A stretch of 64,000 nucleotides of DNA from Bacteroidaceae bacterium (GCA_017540585.1 JAFYAT010000088.1:1-64000); one strand, 5' to 3'; shown: positions 7,829-17,185, numbered from the stretch's first letter. Numbers and translations are program-made. Notes: generated from the letters alone by a model not told the origin.

Positions 7829-9190
7829 ATGAAACATTATTTATCTTTCCTATTGAGTACGCTTGCATTAGCAGCTTGTACCTCAAAAGACGAAATCCTC
7901 TTACAAGAAAATGAAAACAAGGAGCAGCCAAAGATTTCATGCAATGTAAAGGATTTCAAATACGAATTTGAAACAAGTGCCGATACAAGAACATCATTAG
8001 TATATGAATCTTCAAGCTTGGCTTTCAGTTGGTCGGATAATGACATCATCGGCATTTATCCTGACGAAGGAGAACAGATGAGATTCAAGTTAGGCAAGAG
8101 CAACGGAACATCAAAGGCACATTTTGACGGAGGTGGATGGTCTATGAGTCAAGAACACACATATCAGGCTTATTATCCATACTCCATATCTAACACAGCA
8201 AACGATGTTCCTTACTATGCCGTTCCCGTAAGTTACGAAGGACAGAAGCAAAGCGGCAACAATTCGACTGCACACCTTGGAGCATACGACTTTATGTATG
8301 CGACTTCGGAATATCCTGCAAATGACGAAATCACATTCAACTTCTCACACGCAAGTAGCGTAATGCTTGTTGATATTGACGTGTTACAATCCGGCACATA
8401 TTCAAAACTGACTCTCTCAATGGACGAACCACTATTTGCCACAGAGGGTACGGTTGACATTTCAACGGGTGAAATAACTCCAATAAAATGGTCAAAGAAT
8501 ATGACTGTTGACCTGGATGATATCTACGTCGAGAAAGGAAATGCGTTAAAAGTGTGGCTCATGTGTCCTCCTGCCAATTTATTGGATAAGTTGATAAAAG
8601 CAACAATCACAACAAAGTCAGGTAAGGAATACTACACTTACCTTATTGGCAAGAACATGACCGCAGGTTATGGATATAAGTTTAGAGGTTCCATATCTGA
8701 AGGAACGCCTGTTATTATCATCGGTATTAGCACTTACTTTGAGAATACAGGAGTACGACTTGTCGTTTCAAATGGTTCTACCACTCGTGCAAGAGTTGTT
8801 ATGCGAACAGATGAATCCGAACATCCTTTCACATACTTTGGAACACAAGCGCCTACGTATGGTGAAGAAACAGCAGACGATAAGTACACATTCATGTATG
8901 TACCTAAGGATGCGAAAAAGGTAACTTGCTATTTTGACGACAAGAAAAACAGAAACTTTGACTTCGGTCTCAACTTGTTTACAGAATCATCCATACGACT
9001 TTATGATACAGGATGGCTTAGCTACGTTCCATCATATTCTTTGGATTTGACAAAGTTCAGACAAGGTGACAAGGACTTGTGGTTCCTCGTGTCATACAGA
9101 ACAAACGATGGACGTCGTATTGCTGAACAGGTTCAGGAAGCTGGAGATCCATACGAGTTCTGTGGATTACGAATCGTTTATTCTTACTAA
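7829..9190 (+). CDS. Fimbrillin-like surface lipoprotein
   Basis: A 453-aa protein with a type II signal peptide: a hydrophobic start and a LALAAC lipobox (Cys about 17). The body shows the fimbrillin/Mfa-like pattern: DTRTSL then SFSWSDNDIIGIYP, AYYPYS, a YDFMYATS motif and FNFSHASSVMLVDI. Such proteins are exported as lipoproteins and assemble as pilus subunits or stay as surface lipoproteins. No matching minor-subunit cluster (FimC-E type) is visible. It follows a 53-aa peptide gene by 4 bases. The C-terminal third, from about residue 300, is unlike standard FimA and I do not recognise it. Confidence 0.75.
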   Translation: MKHYLSFLLSTLALAACTSKDEILLQENENKEQPKISCNVKDFKYEFETSADTRTSLVYESSSLAFSWSDNDIIGIYPDEGEQMRFKLGKSNGTSKAHFDGGGWSMSQEHTYQAYYPYSISNTANDVPYYAVPVSYEGQKQSGNNSTAHLGAYDFMYATSEYPANDEITFNFSHASSVMLVDIDVLQSGTYSKLTLSMDEPLFATEGTVDISTGEITPIKWSKNMTVDLDDIYVEKGNALKVWLMCPPANLLDKLIKATITTKSGKEYYTYLIGKNMTAGYGYKFRGSISEGTPVIIIGISTYFENTGVRLVVSNGSTTRARVVMRTDESEHPFTYFGTQAPTYGEETADDKYTFMYVPKDAKKVTCYFDDKKNRNFDFGLNLFTESSIRLYDTGWLSYVPSYSLDLTKFRQGDKDLWFLVSYRTNDGRRIAEQVQEAGDPYEFCGLRIVYSY

Positions 9191-9194
9191 AACA

Positions 9195-9227
9195 AAAATG
9201 GGAGGGCGGAAAAGGCTCTCCCATTTT
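9195..9227. terminator. Bidirectional terminator
   Basis: AAAATGGGAG pairs with CTCCCATTTT around a GGCGGAAAAGGCT loop that can extend the stem. T-runs on both sides serve the lipoprotein gene (plus) and licD (minus). Confidence 0.85.
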
Positions 9228-9232
9228 GTTTC

Positions 9233-10045
9233 TCACTTTATCAATTTACTTGCAAAGAAGGCGGCATGACCATTACGTTTATCTTCCGGTGGCAATTGCA
9301 TATAGTCGCCATAGATATTACGAAGATACTGGTCAGGATTGGCAGGAGCACGGAATGTCTCTCCTTCAAATTCGACAAATGATGTTGGAGCGACATCTTC
9401 TTTCTTAAAGCTTACACCAAAGCCGTTGGTAGAAATCACGTTACCAGTAATCTTATCCTTTGAGCAGAACAGATTCGCGAGTGACCATATAGAGCGAAGC
9501 CACAATCTCTTACCACCAAACCAGAAGAGTTCTGCAACCGACTTCCAAGAATAGACATGCTGCTGACGAAGAATATTGTTACAACGGCAGTATTCCTTCA
9601 CTATATTCTTTATCCTCTTGAACGAAAGGCTTGGATAAGGAATCTGAAGGAAAATGTCCACATACAATCCCTTGTGGTAAGGGCGTGAGAAGTCGTCGCC
9701 ATCCTCTACTATTATAGAGTTATTGAGACGTACCTTGTTAATCTCAAACCTGCAACTTGGATCTGTCTCTGGTGTCTGTACAAAGAACTCATCAGGAAGT
9801 TCCTTCTTTGCTGCTTCAAGGAACCTTGGAAAATCCTTCTTGAACATGGCGATGTCAATATCATCATCCCATGGTATGAATCCTTTATGGCGTACCGCAC
9901 CAAGGAGCGTTCCACCATCCAGCCAATAATCTATGTTGTTATGCTCACACACATTGCGTATGGCACACAATATCTTGAATTCCTGCAACTGAACCGCACG
10001 CAGTTCCTGTTGCATATATGTATGGAGTTGAGTATCTCGAGTCAT
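9233..10045 (-). CDS. LicD-family phosphotransferase
   Basis: A 270-aa LicD/fukutin-like protein. The nucleotidyltransferase-like core is clear: DYWLDGGTLLGAVRHKGFIP followed by WDDDIDIAM, with the catalytic acidic triad, then RLNNS and GLYVDIF. LicD enzymes transfer phosphorylcholine from CDP-choline, or other polyol phosphates from CDP-activated donors, to surface glycans. No choline kinase or CDP-choline synthase is seen, but an IspD/TarI-like cytidylyltransferase lies upstream in the same cluster. A CDP-polyol donor is therefore a reasonable alternative (inference). It is last in the minus-strand cluster. Confidence 0.88.
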   Translation of the reverse strand: MTRDTQLHTYMQQELRAVQLQEFKILCAIRNVCEHNNIDYWLDGGTLLGAVRHKGFIPWDDDIDIAMFKKDFPRFLEAAKKELPDEFFVQTPETDPSCRFEINKVRLNNSIIVEDGDDFSRPYHKGLYVDIFLQIPYPSLSFKRIKNIVKEYCRCNNILRQQHVYSWKSVAELFWFGGKRLWLRSIWSLANLFCSKDKITGNVISTNGFGVSFKKEDVAPTSFVEFEGETFRAPANPDQYLRNIYGDYMQLPPEDKRNGHAAFFASKLIK

Positions 10046-10136
10046 TTATCTATTTTGCATTTAATGTACATTAGTCAAAAAGACAAAACATTATACAAAT
10101 AAAACTATTTATGTCTATTAACATTGTACATTATTA

Positions 10137-11543
10137 TCATTCTTTTTTCAATACCACCCAAGGACTTCGATTGTCCTTTGTCTCTTTCTCAATAAAACCA
10201 TGCTTACGTAGGAACGATAATTCGCCTTCAGCACTTCTTAATCCAATTCCTACCAATCCCGCAATATCCTTTGCGGTATTGCGCCCATCCTTTTCGATTT
10301 CTTCAAGTATATTCCTTTGTCTTTCCGTCAATTGAATGCCGCATTCAATACCGCAATCTTTCTTTGCGAGAGTGCTCTTTGGAAAAACAACCGTAATATA
10401 TCCCTGCTCAGTTGTATAATAAGGTTCTGGAACATTTTGTTCCTTGCAAGCATTTATCATTCGACTTACACCTGTGCCCCAACTTTCAAGCCATGAAGTC
10501 TTATACAGAGCTTCTGCAATCAACTGATTATACGGCTGTGACTTGTGTGAACTTTTTATATTTTCAGCAGTCAATCCTTGAGGGAAACGTCCAGGGTTCT
10601 CAATTTCAACTCTATCATCATATATCGAAAGACCAACACTTTGACTTGGAAAATCATATATACGATGACAAAATGCATTAACAAGTGCCTCACGAAGAGC
10701 CGTAACAGGAATTTCAAGCTTATCTTCTCTATGTAGTCCTATCACCTTACCGCTTATTTTAAGGTGATTATAAGCAAATTCCATACCTGCATCTATCAAA
10801 TCAAAAAAATTTCCATAAACACGTTTGTTATCCAAAAACTCATTTTTGTCAATTCCCTTGAACCGTGCCAAACGTAATAACAGTTGTGGATATTCGTTTG
10901 TTTTCTTACCAAACAACATGATGGCAGCATTCTTTATTTTGTCATCCTTTATCAGGTTAAAGTTTCCAAGAATAGAATTCACATCTGCTCCAATTGCAGT
11001 AGGAGATATTCGTCCTGCATCCACACCCATTCTGACTGCTGACATTAAACGACTTCGGTCTATATCATCTGCAGAAAAGCCATCTGCAAATAATTTTTCC
11101 CAACCAAACTTATGAGGTTGAGCCGCTTTCAGCCTTTCGTCATACATAGGTCTTGGCATTTCTTTTGTTGTACTCTCCACTCTGTAATAAGGACATCCAT
11201 GATATGTATATGGCTCTTTACCCCATGCCCAGCAATCAAAATGCATGGCTATCACCTTAAAGTTATTCTGTCCAGGAACATCCACATATTCGACACGACA
11301 ATCTACAGCAGGATAAATATGACTAAGAGCTTGTGCGATTTCACGTTGGGTATTATCTGTCACTTGTTGACCGACTATTTTTAACGTGACAGGAGCGATA
11401 CCAAAAATCAACCATCCTCCATCTGTATTCAGAAAAGCACATGCAGAATGCATACCGTCTTTCAATTCGCCGGTACTCTTCTTTAGTTCCAGAGTCCTAT
11501 GTTCGTCAGGAGCTATCAATCGTTTAATATCATCGATTGTCAT
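10137..11543 (-). CDS. AlbA_2-domain putative DNA-binding/ATPase-like regulator
   Basis: A 468-aa protein. The N-terminus carries an AlbA_2 (Schlafen-like) domain with RTLELKKSTGEL and CAFLNTDGGWLIFGI. The middle has ALREALVNAFCHRIY and YDDRVEIENPGRFP, typical of the GHKL-like half found in proteins once annotated as RecG-related. The C-terminus, from about residue 405, is a winged-helix: LTERQRNILEEI, NTAKDIAGLVGIG, FLRKHGFIEKE. The family is widespread but functionally unclear, and is usually called a transcriptional regulator. It interrupts the glycan-modification genes on the same strand, so an accessory insertion is plausible. Confidence 0.85.
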   Translation of the reverse strand: MTIDDIKRLIAPDEHRTLELKKSTGELKDGMHSACAFLNTDGGWLIFGIAPVTLKIVGQQVTDNTQREIAQALSHIYPAVDCRVEYVDVPGQNNFKVIAMHFDCWAWGKEPYTYHGCPYYRVESTTKEMPRPMYDERLKAAQPHKFGWEKLFADGFSADDIDRSRLMSAVRMGVDAGRISPTAIGADVNSILGNFNLIKDDKIKNAAIMLFGKKTNEYPQLLLRLARFKGIDKNEFLDNKRVYGNFFDLIDAGMEFAYNHLKISGKVIGLHREDKLEIPVTALREALVNAFCHRIYDFPSQSVGLSIYDDRVEIENPGRFPQGLTAENIKSSHKSQPYNQLIAEALYKTSWLESWGTGVSRMINACKEQNVPEPYYTTEQGYITVVFPKSTLAKKDCGIECGIQLTERQRNILEEIEKDGRNTAKDIAGLVGIGLRSAEGELSFLRKHGFIEKETKDNRSPWVVLKKE

Positions 11544-11582
11544 ATACTTACAACTGAATCTTCAAGTTTTGAAATTGCCCTA

Positions 11583-12599
11583 TTACAAACTCTTAATTAA
11601 AACGTCGAACATCTCCTTTAAGCCATACCTTGGTGTCCAGCCGAGTTCTCTTAATTTTACGGTTGAGAGGTTAAGTTTCGTGACGGGGGCATACCCCATT
11701 TCAGGATGTTCCTCGATACGCACATTTACGGATGGATTGAAGTTGTCACAAAGGAACTGAGCCATGTCACGTATGGAGATATATGTGCTCTCATTAGCAA
11801 CATTATAGGCTTCACCGTCCTTGCCTTGGAGGAGTATATAAAGAATAGCAGATACGGCATCCGTCGTATAGCAATATGGCTTGGAGGATTCGCCCTTTGT
11901 GTGAAGAACGATATCATTCCCGGATATTATACTTCGGGCAAATTGAGCAAATACCCTATTGTCATCCTTAGCCACCCCTGCTCCAAATGTCTGTGTAAGT
12001 CTTGCTATCTTTGCAGGTACTCCATATTCCTTGGCAAAGGCAGTACAAAGATATTCGGCAGCTCTCTTTGCCAAAGGATAAGAAGAACGTGGACTTGTTG
12101 CATCAATATATCCTTGCATGTCCTCCGTAACTTTATCTTCATTAAATATCTGTCCGTAGTATTCAAGAGAAGAAACATAGACAAATCCCTTAACATCATG
12201 CTCTTTAGCAAACTTGAGCAAATGAAGCGTTGTCTGGTACGTGAAGTCGTATGTCTCAAGAGGATGTTCGCACATGAATGCTCCAGATGTTGGACTTGCA
12301 CAATGAATGATAAAATCGAAATATTCATCCAACTTCTTTGTCCATTCTACAAGGTCGTCCGCCAAACGTATGTCCAACCTTGAAACGTCCAAGCCGAAAA
12401 GAGCCTCAGCTTTCTGCGGATTGCGTACAGGCAAAGTAACCTTTATATCATCGGATAATGCCAGCAGACATCTTGTCAAAGTGCTTCCAATAAGTCCTGT
12501 TGCACCCGTTATGCAAAAACGTTTACCTCGTAAATCTTCCTTCAACGGAAAATTTTCAGCAAACCGTATGGCATCTTCCTTTACCAAATCATGATTCAT
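11583..12599 (-). CDS. NAD-dependent epimerase/dehydratase (extended SDR)
   Basis: A 338-aa extended SDR. FCITGATGLIGSTL gives the NAD-binding site, IIHCASPTS the central strand, YVSSLEYYG the serine region, and SYPLAKRAAE the catalytic YxxxK. Extended SDRs of this type act on nucleotide sugars or related polyols. The gene starts 11 bases after the IspD/TarI-like cytidylyltransferase stop, so the two are almost certainly co-transcribed and may make or process one CDP-linked intermediate for LicD. Substrate not determinable from sequence. Confidence 0.85.
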   Translation of the reverse strand: MNHDLVKEDAIRFAENFPLKEDLRGKRFCITGATGLIGSTLTRCLLALSDDIKVTLPVRNPQKAEALFGLDVSRLDIRLADDLVEWTKKLDEYFDFIIHCASPTSGAFMCEHPLETYDFTYQTTLHLLKFAKEHDVKGFVYVSSLEYYGQIFNEDKVTEDMQGYIDATSPRSSYPLAKRAAEYLCTAFAKEYGVPAKIARLTQTFGAGVAKDDNRVFAQFARSIISGNDIVLHTKGESSKPYCYTTDAVSAILYILLQGKDGEAYNVANESTYISIRDMAQFLCDNFNPSVNVRIEEHPEMGYAPVTKLNLSTVKLRELGWTPRYGLKEMFDVLIKSL

Positions 12600-12610
12600 A
12601 ATCTCTAACG

Positions 12611-13330
12611 TTAGAAACCGAAAATCTGTTGGTTCTCGTGAACCTCAACCATTGCCTTGAATACAAAGAAATCGGTAGGAGTAGTAATTTTGATATTCTC
12701 CATAGGACCGAATATTGTGCCAAGCTTGTAACCATAATGGCTCATGATGGAACACGAGTCGATAAAATCAGTTTTTCCTTCTGCAATAGCCTTACGATGA
12801 ACATCAAGTATCTCATTAAGCCTAAAGCTTTGTGGTGCTCTTGCTATAAGCGAATCCTTGCGTGAAGGAATATTGAGAGTACCATCCTCATTCTTCACAA
12901 TAACCGTCTCATGAGCAGGAACACAGGTGATGCAAGAGCCAACTTCTTCAACCTTACGAATATTGTCCGTGATGGTTTCTTCGGTAATCAGAGGTCGTAC
13001 CCCATCATGGATGAGTACTGTGGCTGATTGTCCCGCAGCATATACCTCGGCTGCCTCAAGTCCCTTGAATATAGATTCTTGTCCAGATTGTCCTCCGGGA
13101 ACTATGCGTACAACCTTGTTAATCTCAAACTTGCGAATCTGTTTTTCAAGAAAAGGAATCCATGATTCTATACACGCCACAACAATACCATCTATCATCG
13201 GATGATTGTCAAACAGCTCCAAAGTATAGATGATGATTGGTTTTCCGTTGAGTTCAAGAAATTGCTTAGGCCTTGACTTGGTATGCATTCTTGAACCTGA
13301 ACCACCTGCGAAAATGACGGCTATATTCAT
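12611..13330 (-). CDS. IspD/TarI-like cytidylyltransferase
   Basis: A 239-aa member of the IspD/TarI family. The nucleotide-binding start is AVIFAGGSGSRM with KPKQFLELNGKP-like continuation (here RPKQFLELNGKP). Later segments are VLIHDGVRPLITEE, SLIARAPQSF and ENIKITTPTDFFV. IspD makes CDP-methylerythritol and TarI makes CDP-ribitol. Because it is fused into a surface-glycan operon with an epimerase and LicD, a TarI-like role (CDP-ribitol or another CDP-polyol) is more likely than isoprenoid synthesis, but the presence of dxs at 17 kb means the isoprenoid role cannot be excluded without looking for a second ispD. Confidence 0.85.
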   Translation of the reverse strand: MNIAVIFAGGSGSRMHTKSRPKQFLELNGKPIIIYTLELFDNHPMIDGIVVACIESWIPFLEKQIRKFEINKVVRIVPGGQSGQESIFKGLEAAEVYAAGQSATVLIHDGVRPLITEETITDNIRKVEEVGSCITCVPAHETVIVKNEDGTLNIPSRKDSLIARAPQSFRLNEILDVHRKAIAEGKTDFIDSCSIMSHYGYKLGTIFGPMENIKITTPTDFFVFKAMVEVHENQQIFGF

Positions 13331-13439
13331 CGTCAGTTTTTGAGTTTTTAGGTTTTTAAGTTTATGAGTTCTTATGTTTTCTCTAAAGAAACCGTTTTCT
13401 CTACAAAAACATAGATTTTACAGTTTCAATAGAGGAGCT

Positions 13440-14540
13440 TTACACATTTTTCTCTAATGTTGCATCCTTTGAAAGCTGAGAGACAACTGGTTTTCGTCCA
13501 AACAGCAACTCGCTGAATACAGGACTTGTCCTGAGTATGTTGCTTGTCAAGAGACAGAATGTTATAATGACAAGTGCCACAGATACGGCTGCCACGATAT
13601 CCACAACGAAATTGGGACGATATGTATCGAGGAACTCTCCTACCATAGGCAACTTCGGAAGGAAGATGAAATGGAGAAGATAGATATCGAGTGTCCTTGT
13701 GCCAACATATTGCAAGTGTCTGCCGAGAAATCGTTCCTTCGTAAAGGAATCCTGATAGTGGCGGAAGACCACAATAACCATAAGCATGAGCGAGTACATC
13801 GCCAATGTTCGTGGCAGATTTGTCCATTGTCCAGTGAGCGTCTTCCAACGGAAAAAGTCAGCACAACAGATGACCGCTACCATAACAAGTACGGGGAAGA
13901 ACCATTGTGAGTCAAACATCTTTTGCACCCATGTCCAATACCTGTGGACAATATTGCCGAGCAGGAAGAAGTGGAAGAACTTCATCGTCTCGTAGAAGCT
14001 TGAATACATATAGAATGGCGCTTTCCAATACTTGCCGAATTGTTCTGGCATATAGAGGCTTGCATAAACCGCAAGTGCCATAATCCAAAGGATGACCACT
14101 GGCTTATGCGAACGAAGCTTCTGTGAGAGTGCAGCCGTAAAATAATAGATGATAAACATCTGCAACAGCACCCATGTAAACCAATAGCCACTCTTGGTTG
14201 GCGACTTCATGCTTGCCCAAAACACGTCAAAGAAATTGTGGCTTCGTCTAAATATCAGGAACAGACACAAGAATACGAGTGCTGGGAGAACCTGTATCTT
14301 GACTTTCTTCCATGTGAGCGAGAGGAACGAAGATGTTGTCCACACAAACCTGCTCCTATAGGCAAGGAATCCACTAACAAAGAAGAACAAAGGCATACGG
14401 AATAAAACAAGGAACGGTAGGGATGCAGATAATTTTTCGGACTGTCCGAAACCAAATTGAGCTACATGATACGCTACAACAAGAATCATCGTGAATCCTC
14501 GCATAGCGTCGAGCCATTCCATTCTTTTACTTTCTGCCAT
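13440..14540 (-). CDS. Membrane acyltransferase (acyltransferase 3 family)
   Basis: An integral membrane protein of about 366 aa. It opens RMEWLDAMRGFTMILVVAYH, which has the acyltransferase-3 signature (Asp, RG, catalytic His), followed by PLFFFVSGFLAY and about ten hydrophobic segments. The family O-acetylates or succinylates extracytoplasmic sugars. I chose the second Met (14540); a start at 14546 adds two residues. It overlaps the end of the upstream GT14 gene by 14-20 bases, indicating translational coupling. Confidence 0.85.
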   Translation of the reverse strand: MAESKRMEWLDAMRGFTMILVVAYHVAQFGFGQSEKLSASLPFLVLFRMPLFFFVSGFLAYRSRFVWTTSSFLSLTWKKVKIQVLPALVFLCLFLIFRRSHNFFDVFWASMKSPTKSGYWFTWVLLQMFIIYYFTAALSQKLRSHKPVVILWIMALAVYASLYMPEQFGKYWKAPFYMYSSFYETMKFFHFFLLGNIVHRYWTWVQKMFDSQWFFPVLVMVAVICCADFFRWKTLTGQWTNLPRTLAMYSLMLMVIVVFRHYQDSFTKERFLGRHLQYVGTRTLDIYLLHFIFLPKLPMVGEFLDTYRPNFVVDIVAAVSVALVIITFCLLTSNILRTSPVFSELLFGRKPVVSQLSKDATLEKNV

Positions 14541-15474
14541 TATCAATCATTTCTACAAGTTTATCACTCTTTCCGCTGACGACCTTACGTGTAAACATCT
14601 TTCCGCTCGCCATCAACGTATCATAATCAGTCTCGTCCATAATCTTTATCACAGGGTCATATACGATATGGTGAAGAGGCGTGAGGGCAACAAGCCCAGG
14701 ATACTTGCCTCTGGTGTGAATACATTTCTTTGCCAAATCATAATTGTTGAACACGATTGTCTGGATGACCGTCTCTGCCTGGCCGAATGAATCGAGGAAA
14801 TATTTGCGTATCTCAGGACACCTCACATAAGACTGATAGACGTGTTGTGCAAGGTCTTGCGAGATGCACCACCATGCAGAGCCTTTGTATAGTGACCACA
14901 TCTCCGGCATAGGCAAGAAGCTCGGATTAAGCCCGACTGGATTTGTACACATGAAACTGAGTGGCTTAGTCACTCCTTTCAGCTTGTTGTATTTTCTTGC
15001 AAGCACTCCGATACGCATGTTCCATTTGTTGTTCAGTTTCTCGTAAGCAAAGAACGGACGTGGTGTTGTGTACATAATCTTCTGCTCGTCAGAGATGTCC
15101 TCCGTGTTCATCTGTATGCCTTGTATTATTTCTTTGTCACGGTGATGGTCAAGCCAATCCGTGATGCGGTCGTTGCTCCATAGAGGATAGTCAAGGCCGC
15201 TGAGGAAGAATATACGTTCGAAGTATGTTGGGAACTCTACAGCCGCCTTGATGAGATTCATCTGATACTCCACTTCGAGTATAGTGCCCCAACGGACATC
15301 CACCCTGTCTTCTATGAAATGGATATTGATGCCCTTGATGATAGAAGTGAACTGATTGATGTCCGACTTCTTATCGATATGTATGAAATAATGCGCGTCT
15401 GGATGAAGAGCTTCAATGAGTCTCTTCAGTTGTGGCGCATCAGTATGAGCCGAAATTAGATATGCTATGGTCAT
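14527..15474 (-). CDS. GT14-like (Branch family) glycosyltransferase
   Basis: A 315-aa protein of the core-2/I-branching type. It starts AYLISAHTDAPQLKRLIEAL, with YFIHIDKKSD, VRWGTILEVEYQMNL, FLSGLDYPLWSN and GSAWWCISQDLAQ, all hallmarks of GT14 beta-1,6-GlcNAc/xylosyltransferases. In bacteria this family adds a branch sugar to surface or capsular glycans. It has no membrane anchor, so it likely works at the inner face of the cytoplasmic membrane. It overlaps the next gene, a membrane acyltransferase. Confidence 0.85.
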   Translation of the reverse strand: MTIAYLISAHTDAPQLKRLIEALHPDAHYFIHIDKKSDINQFTSIIKGINIHFIEDRVDVRWGTILEVEYQMNLIKAAVEFPTYFERIFFLSGLDYPLWSNDRITDWLDHHRDKEIIQGIQMNTEDISDEQKIMYTTPRPFFAYEKLNNKWNMRIGVLARKYNKLKGVTKPLSFMCTNPVGLNPSFLPMPEMWSLYKGSAWWCISQDLAQHVYQSYVRCPEIRKYFLDSFGQAETVIQTIVFNNYDLAKKCIHTRGKYPGLVALTPLHHIVYDPVIKIMDETDYDTLMASGKMFTRKVVSGKSDKLVEMIDNGRK

Positions 15475-15554
15475 TTATAGTAGCAGACCCTATGCCCTGC
15501 CCTTCTCCACACATTGGGAGGCAGGTATGTCTGTCGTTATTGTTAATGCTTTAT

Positions 15555-16676
15555 TTATTCGTTAGATTGTGCAGAATTGACTGCTTCTATTGGTTTTACA
15601 GCTTCCTCCAGTTTCTTTACTTCCGTACCAGTTGCCTCACCCTTTGGAGTTTGAGGACTCTTCTTGAACCTTCCTGAGAGATAAGGATTGCCTTCAACAT
15701 AAGGCACAAGCCATGTGCAGATGCAGAGAACAAACACGAGAAGGATGATGAAGTCGTCCCAACGTCCATAGATGCTTCGGCCGAAACAGATGTGAGTGAA
15801 CCTGTAGAACTGAAGGATTGGATAGTGGCATACGAAATACACCATACTATGCTGACCGATGTAATTGATTACAGGTACTCGCTTGAGCGGTAACTTAAGT
15901 AAAAATCCCGAAAGTCCGAGTAGTATGATAATCGTATTGACGAATGCTGCAAACGGGTCTCCCTCAAACTTGTTGGCAGACATGATGTACTCGCCATGCC
16001 ACACGAAGTTGCTGATAATGAATGCCACAATAAACACGCACGAGAGCATGAGTATATACTTGCGCTCAATATGGTCGATGAAGAATCGCCATCCACGTCC
16101 GAGGTAGAAAAAGAACGCTCCCATAAATACGTTATTGAGCGACAGCCATATAGGATTATCGTTCTTCCACAGCCAGTAGCTGATGAACGGGAATGTAGCA
16201 AGCACAACCGTCTGGAACACGGATATTGGCTTGACAATCTGTATCTTCTTCATGAAGTGTACGAGCACGTATGCCGAGAAGAATGAGCATAGGAACCACA
16301 CAGGTTCATTGCCCCAGAAACTGCTTGTGCGCCAGAGGTGATCCCACGACATAGGCTCAATCGGATTGTGATAACGGTCAATCTCGAATGGCAAATAGAA
16401 GCAATATACGAGGAATCCTATCGTACCCCATGTGATGTAAGGAGTGAGCAGACGCTTTGCCTTATCCTTGATGTATTCTTTTGAGTTGCCGCTAACCGTC
16501 TTGTTGAAATAGCCTGCCTTGAAGAAGAAAAAGCACATGAAGAAGAATGACCAACCCATCACCTCCTTCCACCAGGCGTCATTATGATGTCCGCAGAAGG
16601 TAATGGTGTGAAGCGTAATCATCCTTATGATACATATTCCACACAAAAAATCGAATGCATGATTTCTCTCTTTCAT
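15555..16676 (-). CDS. Membrane acyltransferase (acyltransferase 3 family), second copy
   Basis: A 373-aa polytopic membrane protein. Its start, FDFLCGICIIRMITLHTITF, is a variant of the acyltransferase-3 entry, and SFFFMCFFFFKAGYF, GNEPVWFLCSFF and GQHSMVYFVCHYPI follow the family pattern. The C-terminal 40 residues are a charged cytoplasmic tail. It is first in the minus-strand glycan cluster. A TAATTTTG box (16681-16688, minus) lies only 4 bases before the ATG, which would give an almost leaderless transcript, so that box is doubtful. Confidence 0.8.
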   Translation of the reverse strand: MKERNHAFDFLCGICIIRMITLHTITFCGHHNDAWWKEVMGWSFFFMCFFFFKAGYFNKTVSGNSKEYIKDKAKRLLTPYITWGTIGFLVYCFYLPFEIDRYHNPIEPMSWDHLWRTSSFWGNEPVWFLCSFFSAYVLVHFMKKIQIVKPISVFQTVVLATFPFISYWLWKNDNPIWLSLNNVFMGAFFFYLGRGWRFFIDHIERKYILMLSCVFIVAFIISNFVWHGEYIMSANKFEGDPFAAFVNTIIILLGLSGFLLKLPLKRVPVINYIGQHSMVYFVCHYPILQFYRFTHICFGRSIYGRWDDFIILLVFVLCICTWLVPYVEGNPYLSGRFKKSPQTPKGEATGTEVKKLEEAVKPIEAVNSAQSNE

Positions 16677-16860
16677 ACGGCAAAATTAAATATTTTTTCC
16701 GTAGAATACAAAACATTTGTCTTTCGATTGTTCAAACTTGCCTTATTTCGTATTTCCTTCTCCATGATTATGGCATTTTTGGAACATCGAACACTTTCTA
16801 TTGTTCTATTTTTATGCAAAAAAATTTGGCCGATGTTTACGTTTAGCCTCGACATTCGTC

Positions 16861-16947
16861 CTTTATGCTTGCTTTATGTTGTCTTTATGTCGAGGCACGA
16901 TTTTTCAGGACCGATCCTTCGTGAACCATTCGTGAACCCTTCGTATG
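16861..16947. repeat. Two 11-bp-period arrays (CTTTATG and CCTTCGTGAA units)
   Basis: CTTTATGCTTG, CTTTATGTTGT, CTTTATGTCGA fill 16861-16893. TCCTTCGTGAA, CCATTCGTGAA, CCCTTCGTATG fill 16915-16947. The second set belongs to the same family as 26533-26587 and 63373-63427. Confidence 0.75.
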
Positions 16948-16976
16948 TGATTTATGCATAATTTACATCAAAATTC

Positions 16977-17038
16977 AGGACTCACTAGAGTCAGTACTTA
17001 GTCTCATGTGAGTCAGTACTTAGTCAGTACTTTGTCTC
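16977..17038. repeat. 11-bp-period array, GAGTCAGTACT family
   Basis: Units AGGACTCACTA, GAGTCAGTACT, TAGTCTCATGT, GAGTCAGTACT, TAGTCAGTACT then TTGTCTC, exactly 11 bp apart. Same family as 25306-25356 and 41972-42015. A 7-bp array (AATTATG, AATTGCG, AATTAAG, AATTATG) follows at about 17056-17085. Confidence 0.85.
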
Positions 17039-17185
17039 TACCCAAACAAGCCAATTATGAATTGCGAATTAAGAATTATGAATTAGTCTGCCAATTCTTA
17101 CATTTTACGAGAAGTCAAACACACGATTACAGATGATTGAGTAGCGAAAAAGACGGATTTATTTTGTGCTTTCTGTGGTTTTGAT

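Noticed and set aside
16681..16688. TAATTTTG box as promoter of the first acyltransferase gene
   Set aside because: It lies 4 bases before the ATG, which would leave essentially no leader, while the conserved protein start needs that ATG. Kept only as a doubtful possibility.
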